Assembly (NCBI GenBank): GCA_018136815.1
Contig: CM030933.1
Span: forward strand, 5,038,282 to 5,102,281
DNA from: Isochrysis galbana
Taxonomy: Eukaryota > Haptophyta > Isochrysidales > Isochrysidaceae
Length of the DNA stretch: 64,000 nucleotides
Direction of reading: 5' to 3'
The notes under the pieces were generated by a model. It saw only the letters and a program-made list of their open reading frames with translations. It did no database searches and was not told the DNA's origin. A program made the translations under genes and the position numbers. Position 1 is the stretch's first letter, and the number at the start of each line of letters is the position of its first letter. This document shows, piece after piece, positions 19,641 to 28,531 of this stretch.

Positions 19641-20484
19641 AGCGCTGCGATGAGGGAAAGCTTGCCAATCGGAATTTCCCCCCGAAGGCCCCCCCCCCCC
19701 CCCCCCGAGCCCCCCCCCAGGCCCCCGCCCCGTCCCCCGCCGAGGAGCAAGCCAACCGGCACAGGCGGAGGAAAGCAAGCCCATGCCCATGCCCCACTCC
19801 CACTCAGTCTTTCTGGAGATGGAGATGGTTTCCGAGGGGCTCTTCATCGAAGGCTTCAACTCAACCTGCTCGGACGCCGCCGCGCGAACGTCACCATGGT
19901 CCATGGTGTGTGTTGTAGTGTGAGGTCACGGGTCACGGGGCACGGGGCGCTCCGGCGGCCGGAAAAGCGGAGATGCGACGACGCACGCTCGATGCAGCCT
20001 TGATTGATGGCATGCCTCCACAACCTAGTCTTCGTTCACGGTGATGTGCCATGGCACGCGGATGGACCGGGCCCAAAAGTCCGGCTCCGGGTCGACTCCT
20101 TCTTCGAGCTAGGTGGGGATTGATTCGTAGTGCAATACTCCCACAGAAGCTTCCCGTTGCGACGTCCAGACAGGTGAGGTGACACTTGACGGGGCTCTTC
20201 GTCAGGTTCCATAGGACGCTTCACAGAAGAGGAGGCCATCGCGATTCTGGTACGCGGGGAGGGCGACAGAGGGGAGAGGAGGGCTCTGAAGGGAGAGGAG
20301 GGCTGGGGTCTGAAGGGAGAGGAGGGCTCTGAAGGGAGAGGAGGCAGGGGGGCGGGGGGCAGGGGGGCGGGGGCAGGGGGGCGGCAGGGGGCGGGGCGGA
20401 CTGCAGGGAACTGCTCCACTGCAGGGAACTGCTCCACCGCAGGGAACTGCCCAGGGAACTCCTCAGGGAACTGCTACACCAAAA
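19641..20484. other. Spacer with C-runs and short AACTGC repeats
   Basis: C-runs at 19688-19703. On the - strand an ATG near 20247 opens a short basic frame (MASSSVKRPMEPDEEP, later SGRRNGKLLWEY) behind a CT-rich leader, which might be the start of a transposase-like gene but is too short to call. 20400-20470 has repeated GGGAACTGC units. Confidence 0.35.
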
Positions 20485-20511
20485 AAAATATTTACATGAA
20501 TAACAACAAAC

Positions 20512-20787
20512 ATGTCAAACACCAACAGCTTTGGAATAGATTACTCAACAAAACTAAATCCGGATACGATCCAAAGCCTCCTTGAAAGCCGTCACGCCGA
20601 CAACCACGCGTGGAAGCTCGAAATTGATCGAGCTCTTTCTCTAGACGAAGAGTATGAGCTGTACACAAACTTCGTTGATAAAAAACTTCCAAATGACAAA
20701 TATGGCCGGTTCATAAGGGCATACATATCATTCAAACGTTATGTCAATTACGATGAGCTCAAGCAAATTGCACAAAATGCGGGGTAA
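20512..20787 (+). CDS. Small unknown protein in an AT-rich, virus-like island (ORF 1)
   Basis: A 91-residue ORF beginning MSNTNSFGIDYSTKLNPDT and ending DELKQIAQNAG. Composition is Asn/Lys/Asp/Tyr-rich with AT-rich codons, unlike the GC-rich genes around it. It is preceded by an A-rich stretch and followed only 9 bases later by a second ORF. The compact spacing and base composition suggest an inserted piece of a DNA virus of the polinton, virophage or giant-virus type. The protein itself is not recognised, so origin is inference. Confidence 0.55.
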   Translation: MSNTNSFGIDYSTKLNPDTIQSLLESRHADNHAWKLEIDRALSLDEEYELYTNFVDKKLPNDKYGRFIRAYISFKRYVNYDELKQIAQNAG

Positions 20788-20796
20788 GTACACTAA

Positions 20797-20943
20797 ATGG
20801 AAAACATTGATAATCCAAATGCTTTGAATTCGATTCTGTTAGATGATAATATCAATAAAGATGTAAGGACATTGGTGGATAGGGTGTTGTCAGTCTCGCG
20901 TAAGAATCAACAAAAGATGCGAGACGATTGCAGGTCACGTTGA
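20797..20943 (+). CDS. Short AT-rich ORF following ORF 1, probably truncated
   Basis: A 48-residue ORF starting at the ATG 20797 (MENIDNPNALNSILLDD, then DVRTLVDRVLSVSRKNQQK). It has the same AT-rich, Asn/Asp-rich style as ORF 1. The TGA at 20941-20943 lies right beside the foldback repeat starting at 20946, so the frame is probably cut by that element. Confidence 0.4.
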   Translation: MENIDNPNALNSILLDDNINKDVRTLVDRVLSVSRKNQQKMRDDCRSR

Positions 20944-20945
20944 CG

Positions 20946-21061
20946 ACCAAAAGCGTTCAAGTCAGACCACGTGTGGGTTTCAACATGTGAAGTGTCAAGT
21001 AACCTCCAGGTGACAACAAATGGTGTTAGCAGGGATGGGGATAATTGAACGCTTTTGGTCT
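20946..21061. mobile_element. Small foldback element with 16-bp inverted ends
   Basis: GACCAAAAGCGTTCAA at 20946-20961 is repeated exactly inverted at 21046-21061. Total length 116 bp. No clear target duplication, so either a decayed MITE or a structured repeat. Confidence 0.5.
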
Positions 21062-21283
21062 CGGTCGCGGCACGCCGCACGCTCTGTAGTCCATAGTCCA
21101 TAGGTCAAACAATAACAATAGTTTCTCTAGATAGATATAGATAGTGCTCTTTGAAAGTAGATAGCCTAATATCTAGATAGTCGTCTAACATGCCCACAGC
21201 CTTAAATAGGACCTGATATCATGCTAAGGGAGCCGAAACCGGATGACCTGATACCTAAACCTGATACCAAACGGCTAACGGAG
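21062..21283. other. AT-rich spacer
   Basis: Contains a short TAGATAGATA-type microsatellite near 21130-21180 and no gene. Confidence 0.35.
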
Positions 21284-21470
21284 CCTAGATGGGTAGATGG
21301 GAAATACGGTGCAGGGGCATGCACAATACAGCCAAATGCATATGTATTTGGCCTATCTCAAAGACATTCGAGGCCTACAACCCAGGACCCAGGACGCGCT
21401 TCAAATACAGCCAAATACATATGTATTTGGCCTCCGGCCAAATACGGTGAATACGTATTTCCCATCTAGG
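21284..21470. mobile_element. hAT-type MITE, CCTA...TAGG family
   Basis: Begins CCTAGATGGGTAGATGGGAAA and ends with the inverted CCTAGATGGGAAATACG; the left end contains a small internal duplication of GTAGATGG. A perfect 8-bp duplication TAACGGAG flanks it (21276-21283 and 21471-21478). The 187-bp interior is filled with CAAATAC(A/G) and GTATTTGG units in both orientations, matching the AAATACG in its TIR. Confidence 0.9.
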
Positions 21471-21529
21471 TAACGGAGCATCTTTGTCTCTCACGGCGGT
21501 CAAATCTGAACGACGCCCCCCCCCTCCTG

Positions 21530-22274
21530 TATCGCTCTCTCCCCCCTCCCCCCCCCCCCCCCCTTTCCCCCTTAGCTCGATTCTCTGCGACTTCAGTGGA
21601 AGGGGAAAGGCGAGAGAGCGGCCGCTCGCCTCTTCTTCTTCCCCTTTCTTCCCCTGTTCTGTTCCACTTTTCTTTCTATCCCTCCCCCACCTCCCCCTCT
21701 CTCCCGCCCTTCCCCCCCCCTCTCCCCCTTCTCCCCCTCTCTCTCTCTCCCCTCTCCTCCCCCCTTCTTCCCCCTCTTTCCCCCTCCCCTTCCCCGCCTC
21801 TCCCCTCCCCCTCCCCTCCTCTCCTCCTCTCCTCCTCTCCCCCCCTCTCTCTCCCCCCTCCCCCCCTCCCCGGTCCCCCCCCCCCCCCCCCCCCCCGCCC
21901 TTCCCCTTCTCTCTCTCCCCCCCCTCTCGCCCTTCTCCCCTCCCCCCCCTCCCCCCCCCTTTTCTAACCTCCCCTCCCCCTCCCCTTTCTCTCCCTCCCC
22001 CCCTCTCCCCCCCTTCTCCCCCCCCCCTCCCCCTTCTCTCTCTCTCTCCCCCCCACGCCCTCCGCGCGCGCGCGCTCTCCCTCTCCGCGCTCTCCCTCTT
22101 CTCTCTCCTCCCTCCCTTCCTCTCTCCCTCCTCTCTCCTCCTCTCCTTCCAGCCTTCTCTCGCTCTCCCTCCCTCCCTCCCCCCCCTCCCCTCCCCCCCC
22201 CTCCCTCCCTCTCGCTCTCGCTCTCTCTCTCTCTTCCACCCCCCCCCCCCCCCTTCGGACGCCCGCTGCCCGCC
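21530..22274 (+). promoter_or_regulatory. C/T-rich leader before importin alpha
   Basis: About 740 bases of almost pure pyrimidine with C-runs, interrupted near 21570-21640 and ending about 20 bases before the ATG at 22275. Confidence 0.5.
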
Positions 22275-23885
22275 ATGCCGGTGGCAGACCGGAAGATGGA
22301 GCACCCGCGCTACCGCAACGCGCTCGACAAGGACGACGCGCGCCGCGGCCGCGAGGAGACCACCATCTCTCTGCGCAAGGACAAGCGCCACGAGCAGCTT
22401 CAGAAGAAGAGATTCGGCCAGGGCCCTTCCCAGGAGCCTGCAGGTCTGCCCAGCGCTGGCGCCTTTGGCTCGGAGCAGGGGGGGCAGAGCCACTCCATCG
22501 GCTCGCAGGCCTGGGCGGAGTCCGAGCCACACAAGCTCGTGGAGGGCGTACACTCAGACGACCCGAACATGCAGCTGCCTGCAGTCACGCAGTTCCGCAA
22601 GCTGCTCTCGATCGAGCGCTCGCCGCCAATCGAGGAGGTGATCGCGGCGGGCGTCGTGCCCAGGTTCGTCCAGTTCCTCCAGTGCGGCGACAACCCGATG
22701 CTCCAGTTCGAGTCCGCCTGGGCCCTCACCAATATCGCATCTGGCACCTCCGAGCACACCCGCGTCGTGATCGCCAACGGCGCCGTGCCCATCTTCGTGC
22801 AGCTCCTGATGTCGCCCAACGACGACGTGCGCGAGCAGGCTGTCTGGGCGCTGGGCAACATTGCGGGCGACTCGCCCGAGTGCCGCGACCTCGTCCTGAC
22901 GCAGGGAGCCCTCGTCCCGCTCCTCGAGCAGCTTCAGCCCAACTCCAAGATGTCGATGCTGCGGAACGCCACGTGGACGCTCTCCAACCTGTGCCGCGGC
23001 AAGCCGCAGCCACAATGGCAGCATGTGGTGGGCGCGCTGCCGATCCTCGCGCAGCTCATCTTCTCGAACGACGACGAGGTGCTCGCTGACGCCTGCTGGG
23101 CCCTCTCCTACCTCTCGGACGGCCCCAACGACAAGATCCAAAAGGTGCTCGACACGGGCATCTGCGCGCGCATCGTCGAGCTGATGGGCCACCCCCCTGC
23201 CTCGGTGCAGACACCCGCGCTGCGCACGGCGGGCAACATCGTCACGGGTGACGACAACCAGACGCAGCAGGTCATCAACTGCGGCGCGCTCCCCCGTCTG
23301 CTTGCCCTTCTCAACTCACCGAAGAAGGGGATCCGCAAGGAGGCGTGCTGGACCATCTCCAACATCACTGCCGGCACGCGCGACCAGATCCAGGCCGTCA
23401 TCGACGCCAACATCGTGCCACCTCTCGTGCTCCTGCTCGCCACCGCCGAGTTCGACATAAAGAAGGAGGCAGCATGGTCCATCTCCAACGCCACCTCGGG
23501 CGGCTCCACCGAGCAGATCAAGTACCTCGTCACGCAGGGCTGCATCAAACCTCTCTGCGACTTGCTCGTGTGCAGCGATCCGCGCCTCGTCACCGTCGCC
23601 CTCGAGGGCATCGAGAATGTGCTCAAGGCGGGGGAGGCCGATGCGGCAATGGGAGCCAACCCTTACGCGTCGTACGTCGATGAAGCCGATGGCCTCGAAA
23701 AGCTCGAGAAGCTGCAGGAGCACAACAACGAGGACGTTTTCAAGAAGGCCGTCCACATCCTGGAGACCTACTTTGGGCTGCTCGAGGAGGAGGACGAACA
23801 CCTCGCGCCCACCACCACACAGCAGGGCTTTGTCTTCCAGGGAGGGCAGCAGCAGGCCGGCCCGCCAGGCGGCTACTCCTTCTGA
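22275..23885 (+). CDS. Importin subunit alpha (karyopherin alpha)
   Basis: A complete intronless ORF of 536 residues. Residues 1-60 form the importin-beta-binding domain, with the basic block ISLRKDKRHEQLQKKR. From about residue 75 to 490 there are ten ARM repeats with the NLS-pocket Trp/Asn signature (ESAWALTNIASGTSEHT, EQAVWALGNIAGDSPE, RNATWTLSNLCRGK, ADACWALSYLSDG, KEACWTISNITAG, KEAAWSISNATSGG). The acidic C-terminus (EEEDEHLAP) and a Gly/Gln tail follow. The protein carries classical NLS cargo into the nucleus together with importin beta. The length is normal for the family, and the start at the end of the pyrimidine tract is the only plausible one. Confidence 0.97.
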   Translation: MPVADRKMEHPRYRNALDKDDARRGREETTISLRKDKRHEQLQKKRFGQGPSQEPAGLPSAGAFGSEQGGQSHSIGSQAWAESEPHKLVEGVHSDDPNMQLPAVTQFRKLLSIERSPPIEEVIAAGVVPRFVQFLQCGDNPMLQFESAWALTNIASGTSEHTRVVIANGAVPIFVQLLMSPNDDVREQAVWALGNIAGDSPECRDLVLTQGALVPLLEQLQPNSKMSMLRNATWTLSNLCRGKPQPQWQHVVGALPILAQLIFSNDDEVLADACWALSYLSDGPNDKIQKVLDTGICARIVELMGHPPASVQTPALRTAGNIVTGDDNQTQQVINCGALPRLLALLNSPKKGIRKEACWTISNITAGTRDQIQAVIDANIVPPLVLLLATAEFDIKKEAAWSISNATSGGSTEQIKYLVTQGCIKPLCDLLVCSDPRLVTVALEGIENVLKAGEADAAMGANPYASYVDEADGLEKLEKLQEHNNEDVFKKAVHILETYFGLLEEEDEHLAPTTTQQGFVFQGGQQQAGPPGGYSF

Positions 23886-24929
23886 GAGTGCGCCTCATTG
23901 GCGGGAGCCCTCGTCATCCCCACCCCTAGAGTCGTGCCACACCTCCCCCGCTCTGCACGCCCCCTCCCGCACGCCCAGACCCACCCCTTGCACGCCCCGT
24001 CCCACTGTCCCACCACGCCCCACCCGCTCCACCGGCGTCCCGCACGGCGCGCCTCGCGCTCGCACCCGCCGCGTGCAGCGCCAAGGCACGCATCCCTTCC
24101 TCTGGCCTGTCGCCCCCCCCCCCCCCCCCCCCCCCCGCCTTCCCTCCTCCCCTACCCCAACCGAGCCCCGCCGCGTGCCTCGCCGGCGACACCCCGCACC
24201 ACGACCTCCCACACGCCCGAGCCCACGACTTTCACCATCTGCCGCGTACACCGAACTGAGCTGGCCGCCCATCGGCCGGCCCGTGCGCGTACGCCGCACG
24301 TGGGCTCCTCTGCTATGCCGAGTCCTCCGCTCGCCCACACCCCATTCCCTATGCCACAGAAGCGGACACCCCCAAGGGACCATTCGCCAGAACGCGCTTC
24401 TCATTGTCGGCCGCATTGTGCGAGTTGTGCTCGCATCACGCCTTTCCTTCCACACACATTCACACGACTCACTCACACAAATACCCACACACCATAGTCA
24501 CCCTACTTTTCACTTTGACCTAGAGTGTCCCGCGTTTGATTCCGGTCCTGGTCCTCTGTCCTGTGCTGAAGCACGTGCACAATCCGAGACTTGAGATACC
24601 ATGCGCGGTGTGCTGACGATATGCGATGTGTGATGCGCACCGCCTCTCACCGCCTCACACTGTTTTTAAGTATGCGTCAAGCATACTCCATATTTGCGTG
24701 GATGGTAACGACACATGTCCCTGCGCCGAGCAGGTAACCCGTGCAAAGGTAGAAAAGCTCACGTATGTGTAGGGCGGTCAAACAGGGATCTACACTACGT
24801 ATAGCTGGTTTAACTACTGACGTACAGATGAGCATGTGGATGTGGGCGGGCTGCGTTTTTGACCGTATCCCCAAGCCCTTAAGTAAAATTCCCGTGGGGC
24901 TCACCTGCCGCCACGAAAAAATCCCGAGG
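23886..24929. other. Intergenic, no gene seen
   Basis: C-rich 3' flank of importin alpha with a run of 24 C at 24113-24136. About 24600-24900 is ordinary sequence without a recognisable feature. Confidence 0.5.
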
Positions 24930-25445
24930 AAAATGGTGGGTTGACGAATTGTGATGGCCTATAGGGCCTGAGGGCAATGAGGAAGGGCAAAGCGCAAAGC
25001 CGGCGGCAGGCGCGGCGAGGGAGACGACTTCGGAGGTGCTGACGGGCTGAAGCCCGTCAGCAGAGGAAGGCGGGCAGGCGGGCTTGAGCGAGGGCGAGGA
25101 CGGCGGCGAAAGCGACATCGAACGAGCGGCGAGAGGCGAGGGCGAGTGTGAGGAGGGCTGTGATGGCAGGGGCTGGCAAGGCCAAGGCGAGGCGAGTTTG
25201 TAGGGTCTGAGTGTTACGAGAGCGAGAGCGACGAGAGCGAGAGCGACGACGGATGACGACTGACGACAGGACGACGGACAAAGACACCCAGGAAAACACC
25301 CCGACTCTTGCCCCACGACTTTCTCACATAACTCGACTGAAATCAAACCCAAACACTCCGATCAGACAACAACGGACGACGATCAAAGGGCGATCTGTCG
25401 GCGATCTTGTCTGGAACGGGAATCGCACCATAATGGAAACGAGGG
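24930..25445 (+). repeat. Dispersed repeat B, copy 2
   Basis: Inverted near-identical copy of 10888-11400. It contains the perfect hairpin GCTGACGGGCT-GA-AGCCCGTCAGC at about 25038-25061, GAGCGAGGGCGAGG-type short repeats and GAGAGCGACGA repeats. The shared block ends near AACGAGGGGC at 25440-25448. Confidence 0.75.
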
Positions 25446-26145
25446 GCAATCCTGCCGCACAGGATTCCAAGAGACCTACCAAATAAGACGAAAGGAGTGC
25501 GATGTGTCTAAGGGGGAAATACGAAGAGGTCGCAAATTAAACCTGATTGCCCCCAGAAGCAGATAAAGAAACGCGGGGGAGATAGCAAATTAAACCTATT
25601 TGCGAGGCGCCTGGGAGGAAGAAAGGTGGGGAAACTTCCCTTCTCTTTCGAGAGAAAGAGAGAGGGCGCTCCACAACCCCCGATCCCATGCATCCAAGCG
25701 AAGCTTTTGACCGAGAACGAGAGAAAGCAGAGACTTATAACGATAAATACCGAATGACGAAGAGAAGCCTAACTAACGAGTGTCGATTCGCGAATGCGAC
25801 ACCCCCCTGCTAGGATCGAGCGTGCCGCGAGGGAAAGGAGAGAACCTAACGGATAGCGGAGAGCTCCAAACAAGCCGCGGGAAAGGCGGAAGAGCAATAC
25901 CTAACGAGACCGCATGACGAAGAACGAATGAGAATGAAACAATAAATTCGAATGGAAAGCCACGCGCCAAACGCGTCGAAACCAGACGGAAGACATGACG
26001 AGTGACGTGAAGAGTGACGACCGAGAAGATACGAATCATCGAGAATCGATAAGAACGCGGAACGACGAGGATCGAGAATCGAGAACGAGAAACGAAGGAC
26101 GATAAGAACGCGGAACGATGAGAATCGAGATCCGAGGTCTTGGAC
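25446..26145. other. Spacer with short tandem repeats
   Basis: CAAATTAAACCT(G)ATT occurs twice (about 25534 and 25589). From about 26040 the DNA is built of GATAAGAACGCGGAACGA and AATCGAGAACGAGAA units. No gene is seen. Confidence 0.4.
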
Positions 26146-26381
26146 GAGATCCGCGTCCCCGTCGAAGTGCGGAACGGTTTCGACTTCGGACGGGAACAGA
26201 TCGCACGTCGCCACATCAGCGCCAGCGAGAAGAAACATCGACGAGACCACTCCACTCGTCTCGCCGATAACCAAGACGCGAGGACACGAGACGCCATCGG
26301 TCTGTGCGGCCTCGACGTCATGCCTAATGTCGCCGAGCGTGGTACAGATTTCGTCGAAGTGGATAGGTAGCACCTGAGCGG
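26146..26381 (-). pseudogene. Fragment resembling a SAM-dependent DNA methyltransferase
   Basis: On the - strand, about 75 codons read as ordinary protein: DEICTTLGDIRHD, then CPRVLVIGETSGVVSSMF, LLAGADVATCDLFPSE, and HFDGDADLVQDLG. The pattern RVLV..E.SG.V...F...G.D...CDL.PSE...H..GD resembles the N-terminal SAM-binding part of phage- and virus-type DNA methyltransferases. On the C-terminal side it runs into the GAGAATCGA repeats, and on the N-terminal side into repeat D at 26382. No start codon or catalytic motif is present, so this is at most a relic or one exon. Confidence 0.4.
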
Positions 26382-26460
26382 CTAAAAAGTTCCGTCCTAC
26401 ATTATACATTATAGGACCGCGTCCTACGATTTCGGTGTATTTGTAGGACCCTGAGCTTGA
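26382..26460 (-). repeat. Palindromic repeat D, copy 1
   Basis: CCGTCCTACATTAT...GGACCGCGTCCTACG is present here and, inverted, at 42528-42572. A looser GTCCTACATTGTAGGACTCG occurs at about 27018-27037. Built of GTAGGAC half-sites that can fold back. Possibly a transposon end. Confidence 0.5.
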
Positions 26461-27089
26461 AAGCCACACAGCTTTCGAGAGTGAAGGATTGAGACTTCCC
26501 ACCAACTGAAAGATGAAAGATAAAGATAGTCCCAACTCAGTCTTGAGATCCTTAGCTCCCACTATGGCCAAGGCTGTAGACTTCGTCTTGACCGAGCTTT
26601 CGGCTCCAGCGTGAAGTGAGTACTTCGGCCATCGGAGGCCACCGGGTGCGTCAAGAGTTTTGTTTTTGCCCCGCAAGAGGCAAAAGCAGCCAAAACTCTC
26701 ATTGGGCTTCAAAACCAAGCTTGGTCTCCACTGAAGGTCGAAAAGAACCCATGCCAAAGAGCATTCCATCTCGTGGGAGCAAGTTCTAGGGAGCTCATCA
26801 TGAGCCTCAAATCGTGTCCTCAGGTGTTTGCGGCAATTCGTAGGACAAAACCGTTTTTTGCCGGGAAGGCTTTCGCGAGTGGCAAATAACTCATTATGCT
26901 TTGAGAATGGTGTCTTGAGCCTCTAGGAGGACTCAATGAGGGCAATGAGATGAACACAGAAACCAAATCCTAGCTCCCCATTCCTAGATTGAACCGTGTC
27001 TTCATAGTTCACAACGTCGTCCTACATTGTAGGACTCGTCCTATAAAGCTGGGTACCTTTATCCGTGAGCCGGAGACTCAGGCGGTTGG
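26461..27089. other. Spacer without a recognised gene
   Basis: The - strand is open for about 100 codons upstream of repeat D (up to 26769), but the translation resembles no protein I know. A repeat-D-like palindrome lies near 27018. Confidence 0.35.
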
Positions 27090-27641
27090 CTAGGCCGACC
27101 GAAGAACGAGCTGTGCCGCCTCGGCGATATCTTTCGGCATTACGTGAGCGGCACCGTGGGCAGCGGCACGTTGGAAAGCGAGATCGATAACATACGAGAT
27201 GGCCTCTCCCTCCCTCAAGGGAGGACGAGTGCGCGCGAGATGAACGAGCAAATCTTCAGCGGCTGGAACCAAAGTCAGGCACACTGAAAACTGGCAAAGC
27301 GGAACGACAGCGGAAACGTATACGGGATTGCGTGTGACCGGGATCGACGGAGACGCGGCGGCCAATGTGCGAGCCGTCTGAAAAGCACGGGACGCGGCAG
27401 CCAGAAGAGATTCGGACGAGAATAGAGCAGGCTGAGAACGGAACAATCGACGGAATGCGCGTTGTACAACGGAGGGCACGTTGGCGAATCCCCCTCCGTC
27501 AGCGAACGATTCCTCAAACGAGCTAGTCGGTATCGGTTGCCAACCCAATCGGGTTGGCGCGACCATCGTAGGCGGCGCGAGCCAACGGCGAACAGCGAGG
27601 GTGTAGGCCACCGTCCATCCTGTAGGTCGACGTCTTCCCAT
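27090..27641 (-). CDS. Small protein of unknown function
   Basis: A 183-residue ORF from the ATG 27641-27639. The N-terminus is basic (MGRRRPTGW...RRW). The C-terminal third is helical and Ala-rich (EAISYVIDLAFQRAAAHGA, then MPKDIAEAAQLVLRS), with a vague likeness to a histone-fold helix pair, not enough to name it. A TATA-like box lies about 30 bases upstream of the ATG, and a GA-rich stretch at 27755-27780 gives a short pyrimidine tract on the coding strand, both consistent with a real gene. Confidence 0.45.
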   Translation of the reverse strand: MGRRRPTGWTVAYTLAVRRWLAPPTMVAPTRLGWQPIPTSSFEESFADGGGFANVPSVVQRAFRRLFRSQPALFSSESLLAAASRAFQTARTLAAASPSIPVTRNPVYVSAVVPLCQFSVCLTLVPAAEDLLVHLARTRPPLREGEAISYVIDLAFQRAAAHGAAHVMPKDIAEAAQLVLRSA

Positions 27642-27666
27642 TGCACGTGGGCGGGCTCGGCTCGTT

Positions 27667-27682
27667 GGCACATATATATACG
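27667..27682 (-). promoter_or_regulatory. TATA-like box upstream of the 27641 start
   Basis: CATATATATATA on the + strand reads TATATATATATG on the - strand, about 30 bases upstream of the ATG at 27641. Few other genes here show a TATA element. Confidence 0.4.
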
Positions 27683-27814
27683 AGGGACGAGATATCTTGG
27701 GACCGGAGAATGTTTTGGACGAATCTTCCTGCCGTCGGCCGAGAAGAGGCGGACGGAGAGAGAGAGAGAGAGAGAGAGTCTCGCAGAGCGACTGCAGAAC
27801 GAGACGTCGAAGTC

Positions 27815-28030
27815 ATGCCGGTTTATTACCTTAAACGAGCCAACAATTATAGTAACAGCAAAAACAAAATTCGAATCGCAAATTTCGAAACCAAAATCTG
27901 CAAACCTGGACTTGAGACCATGGGGAATCCGAATCCGTGTGTCTTGTGCGTCAGCGGCAACACGGGGAACTGTTCAATTGTAATTGTGAGCGCGCACCTT
28001 ACACGAATATTCATGCCTACAGCCTTCAGA
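27815..28030 (+). repeat. Dispersed repeat E, copy 2
   Basis: Diverged match to 16331-16560 in the same orientation (TTACCTTAAACG at the start, GAATATTCATGCC near the end). Confidence 0.4.
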
Positions 28031-28065
28031 TGGGCAGGAATACCACAGGCTATGTTTCCTTCCTT

Positions 28066-28137
28066 GCGTGCAAGCTCGCTTTGGCTGATCAGGTGGAGGC
28101 ATCTCTCTTGTCGCGTTACAACCTCAATAAGCAATAA
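28066..28137 (+). pseudogene. hAT transposase C-terminal fragment
   Basis: ACKLALADQVEASLLSRYN then NKQ and a stop. This aligns with the last part of the hAT dimerisation domain at 47870-48184 (there SLSDQVQASVMLRYNRN). Only the final 20-25 codons remain. Confidence 0.45.
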
Positions 28138-28531
28138 GCGGAATCAAGAGCGTGATGTGTGAATGAAGTGTGATGTGCCAAGTCCAATATCAATGTAATG
28201 AATACTAATTACATTAATACTAATCAATACTAATTCCCTAAAACACTACACATCATGGTCTTTGGGGTTAGGGGTTACGCGGACGAGTGATGAATGAAGG
28301 ACGCGTGCGGAGAGCAACAAAATGAGACGAGAAAAAAGAAAAAAGCGCACGTTCTTCTTGCGCTTGACAGCTTGCACATGCAATTGCTACTCGACTACAA
28401 GCACGCAATTGCTACCTTCATCACCTAGCGCACGCGGCCTTGCGCCAAGAAGTTGCACAACTATCGTTCTTCTGCTCGTAGTGCCCACTCGGGTGCATGG
28501 CTTCTCCGAAAGAAATGCGCGCGTGCGCCGC
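28138..28531. other. Short spacer
   Basis: Contains ATTACATTAATACTAAT-type repeats near 28190-28240 and no gene. Confidence 0.35.

Noticed and set aside
20036-20437. - strand frame starting near 20247 as a BED-finger transposase start
   Set aside because: Only about 65 codons, no zinc ligands in the right spacing.
21375-22641. 385-392-codon Pro/Ser or Arg/Gly/Glu frames across the importin leader
   Set aside because: Low-complexity translations of the C/T tract.
22400-23801. Antisense and shifted frames across importin alpha
   Set aside because: Shadows; the + frame is unmistakable.
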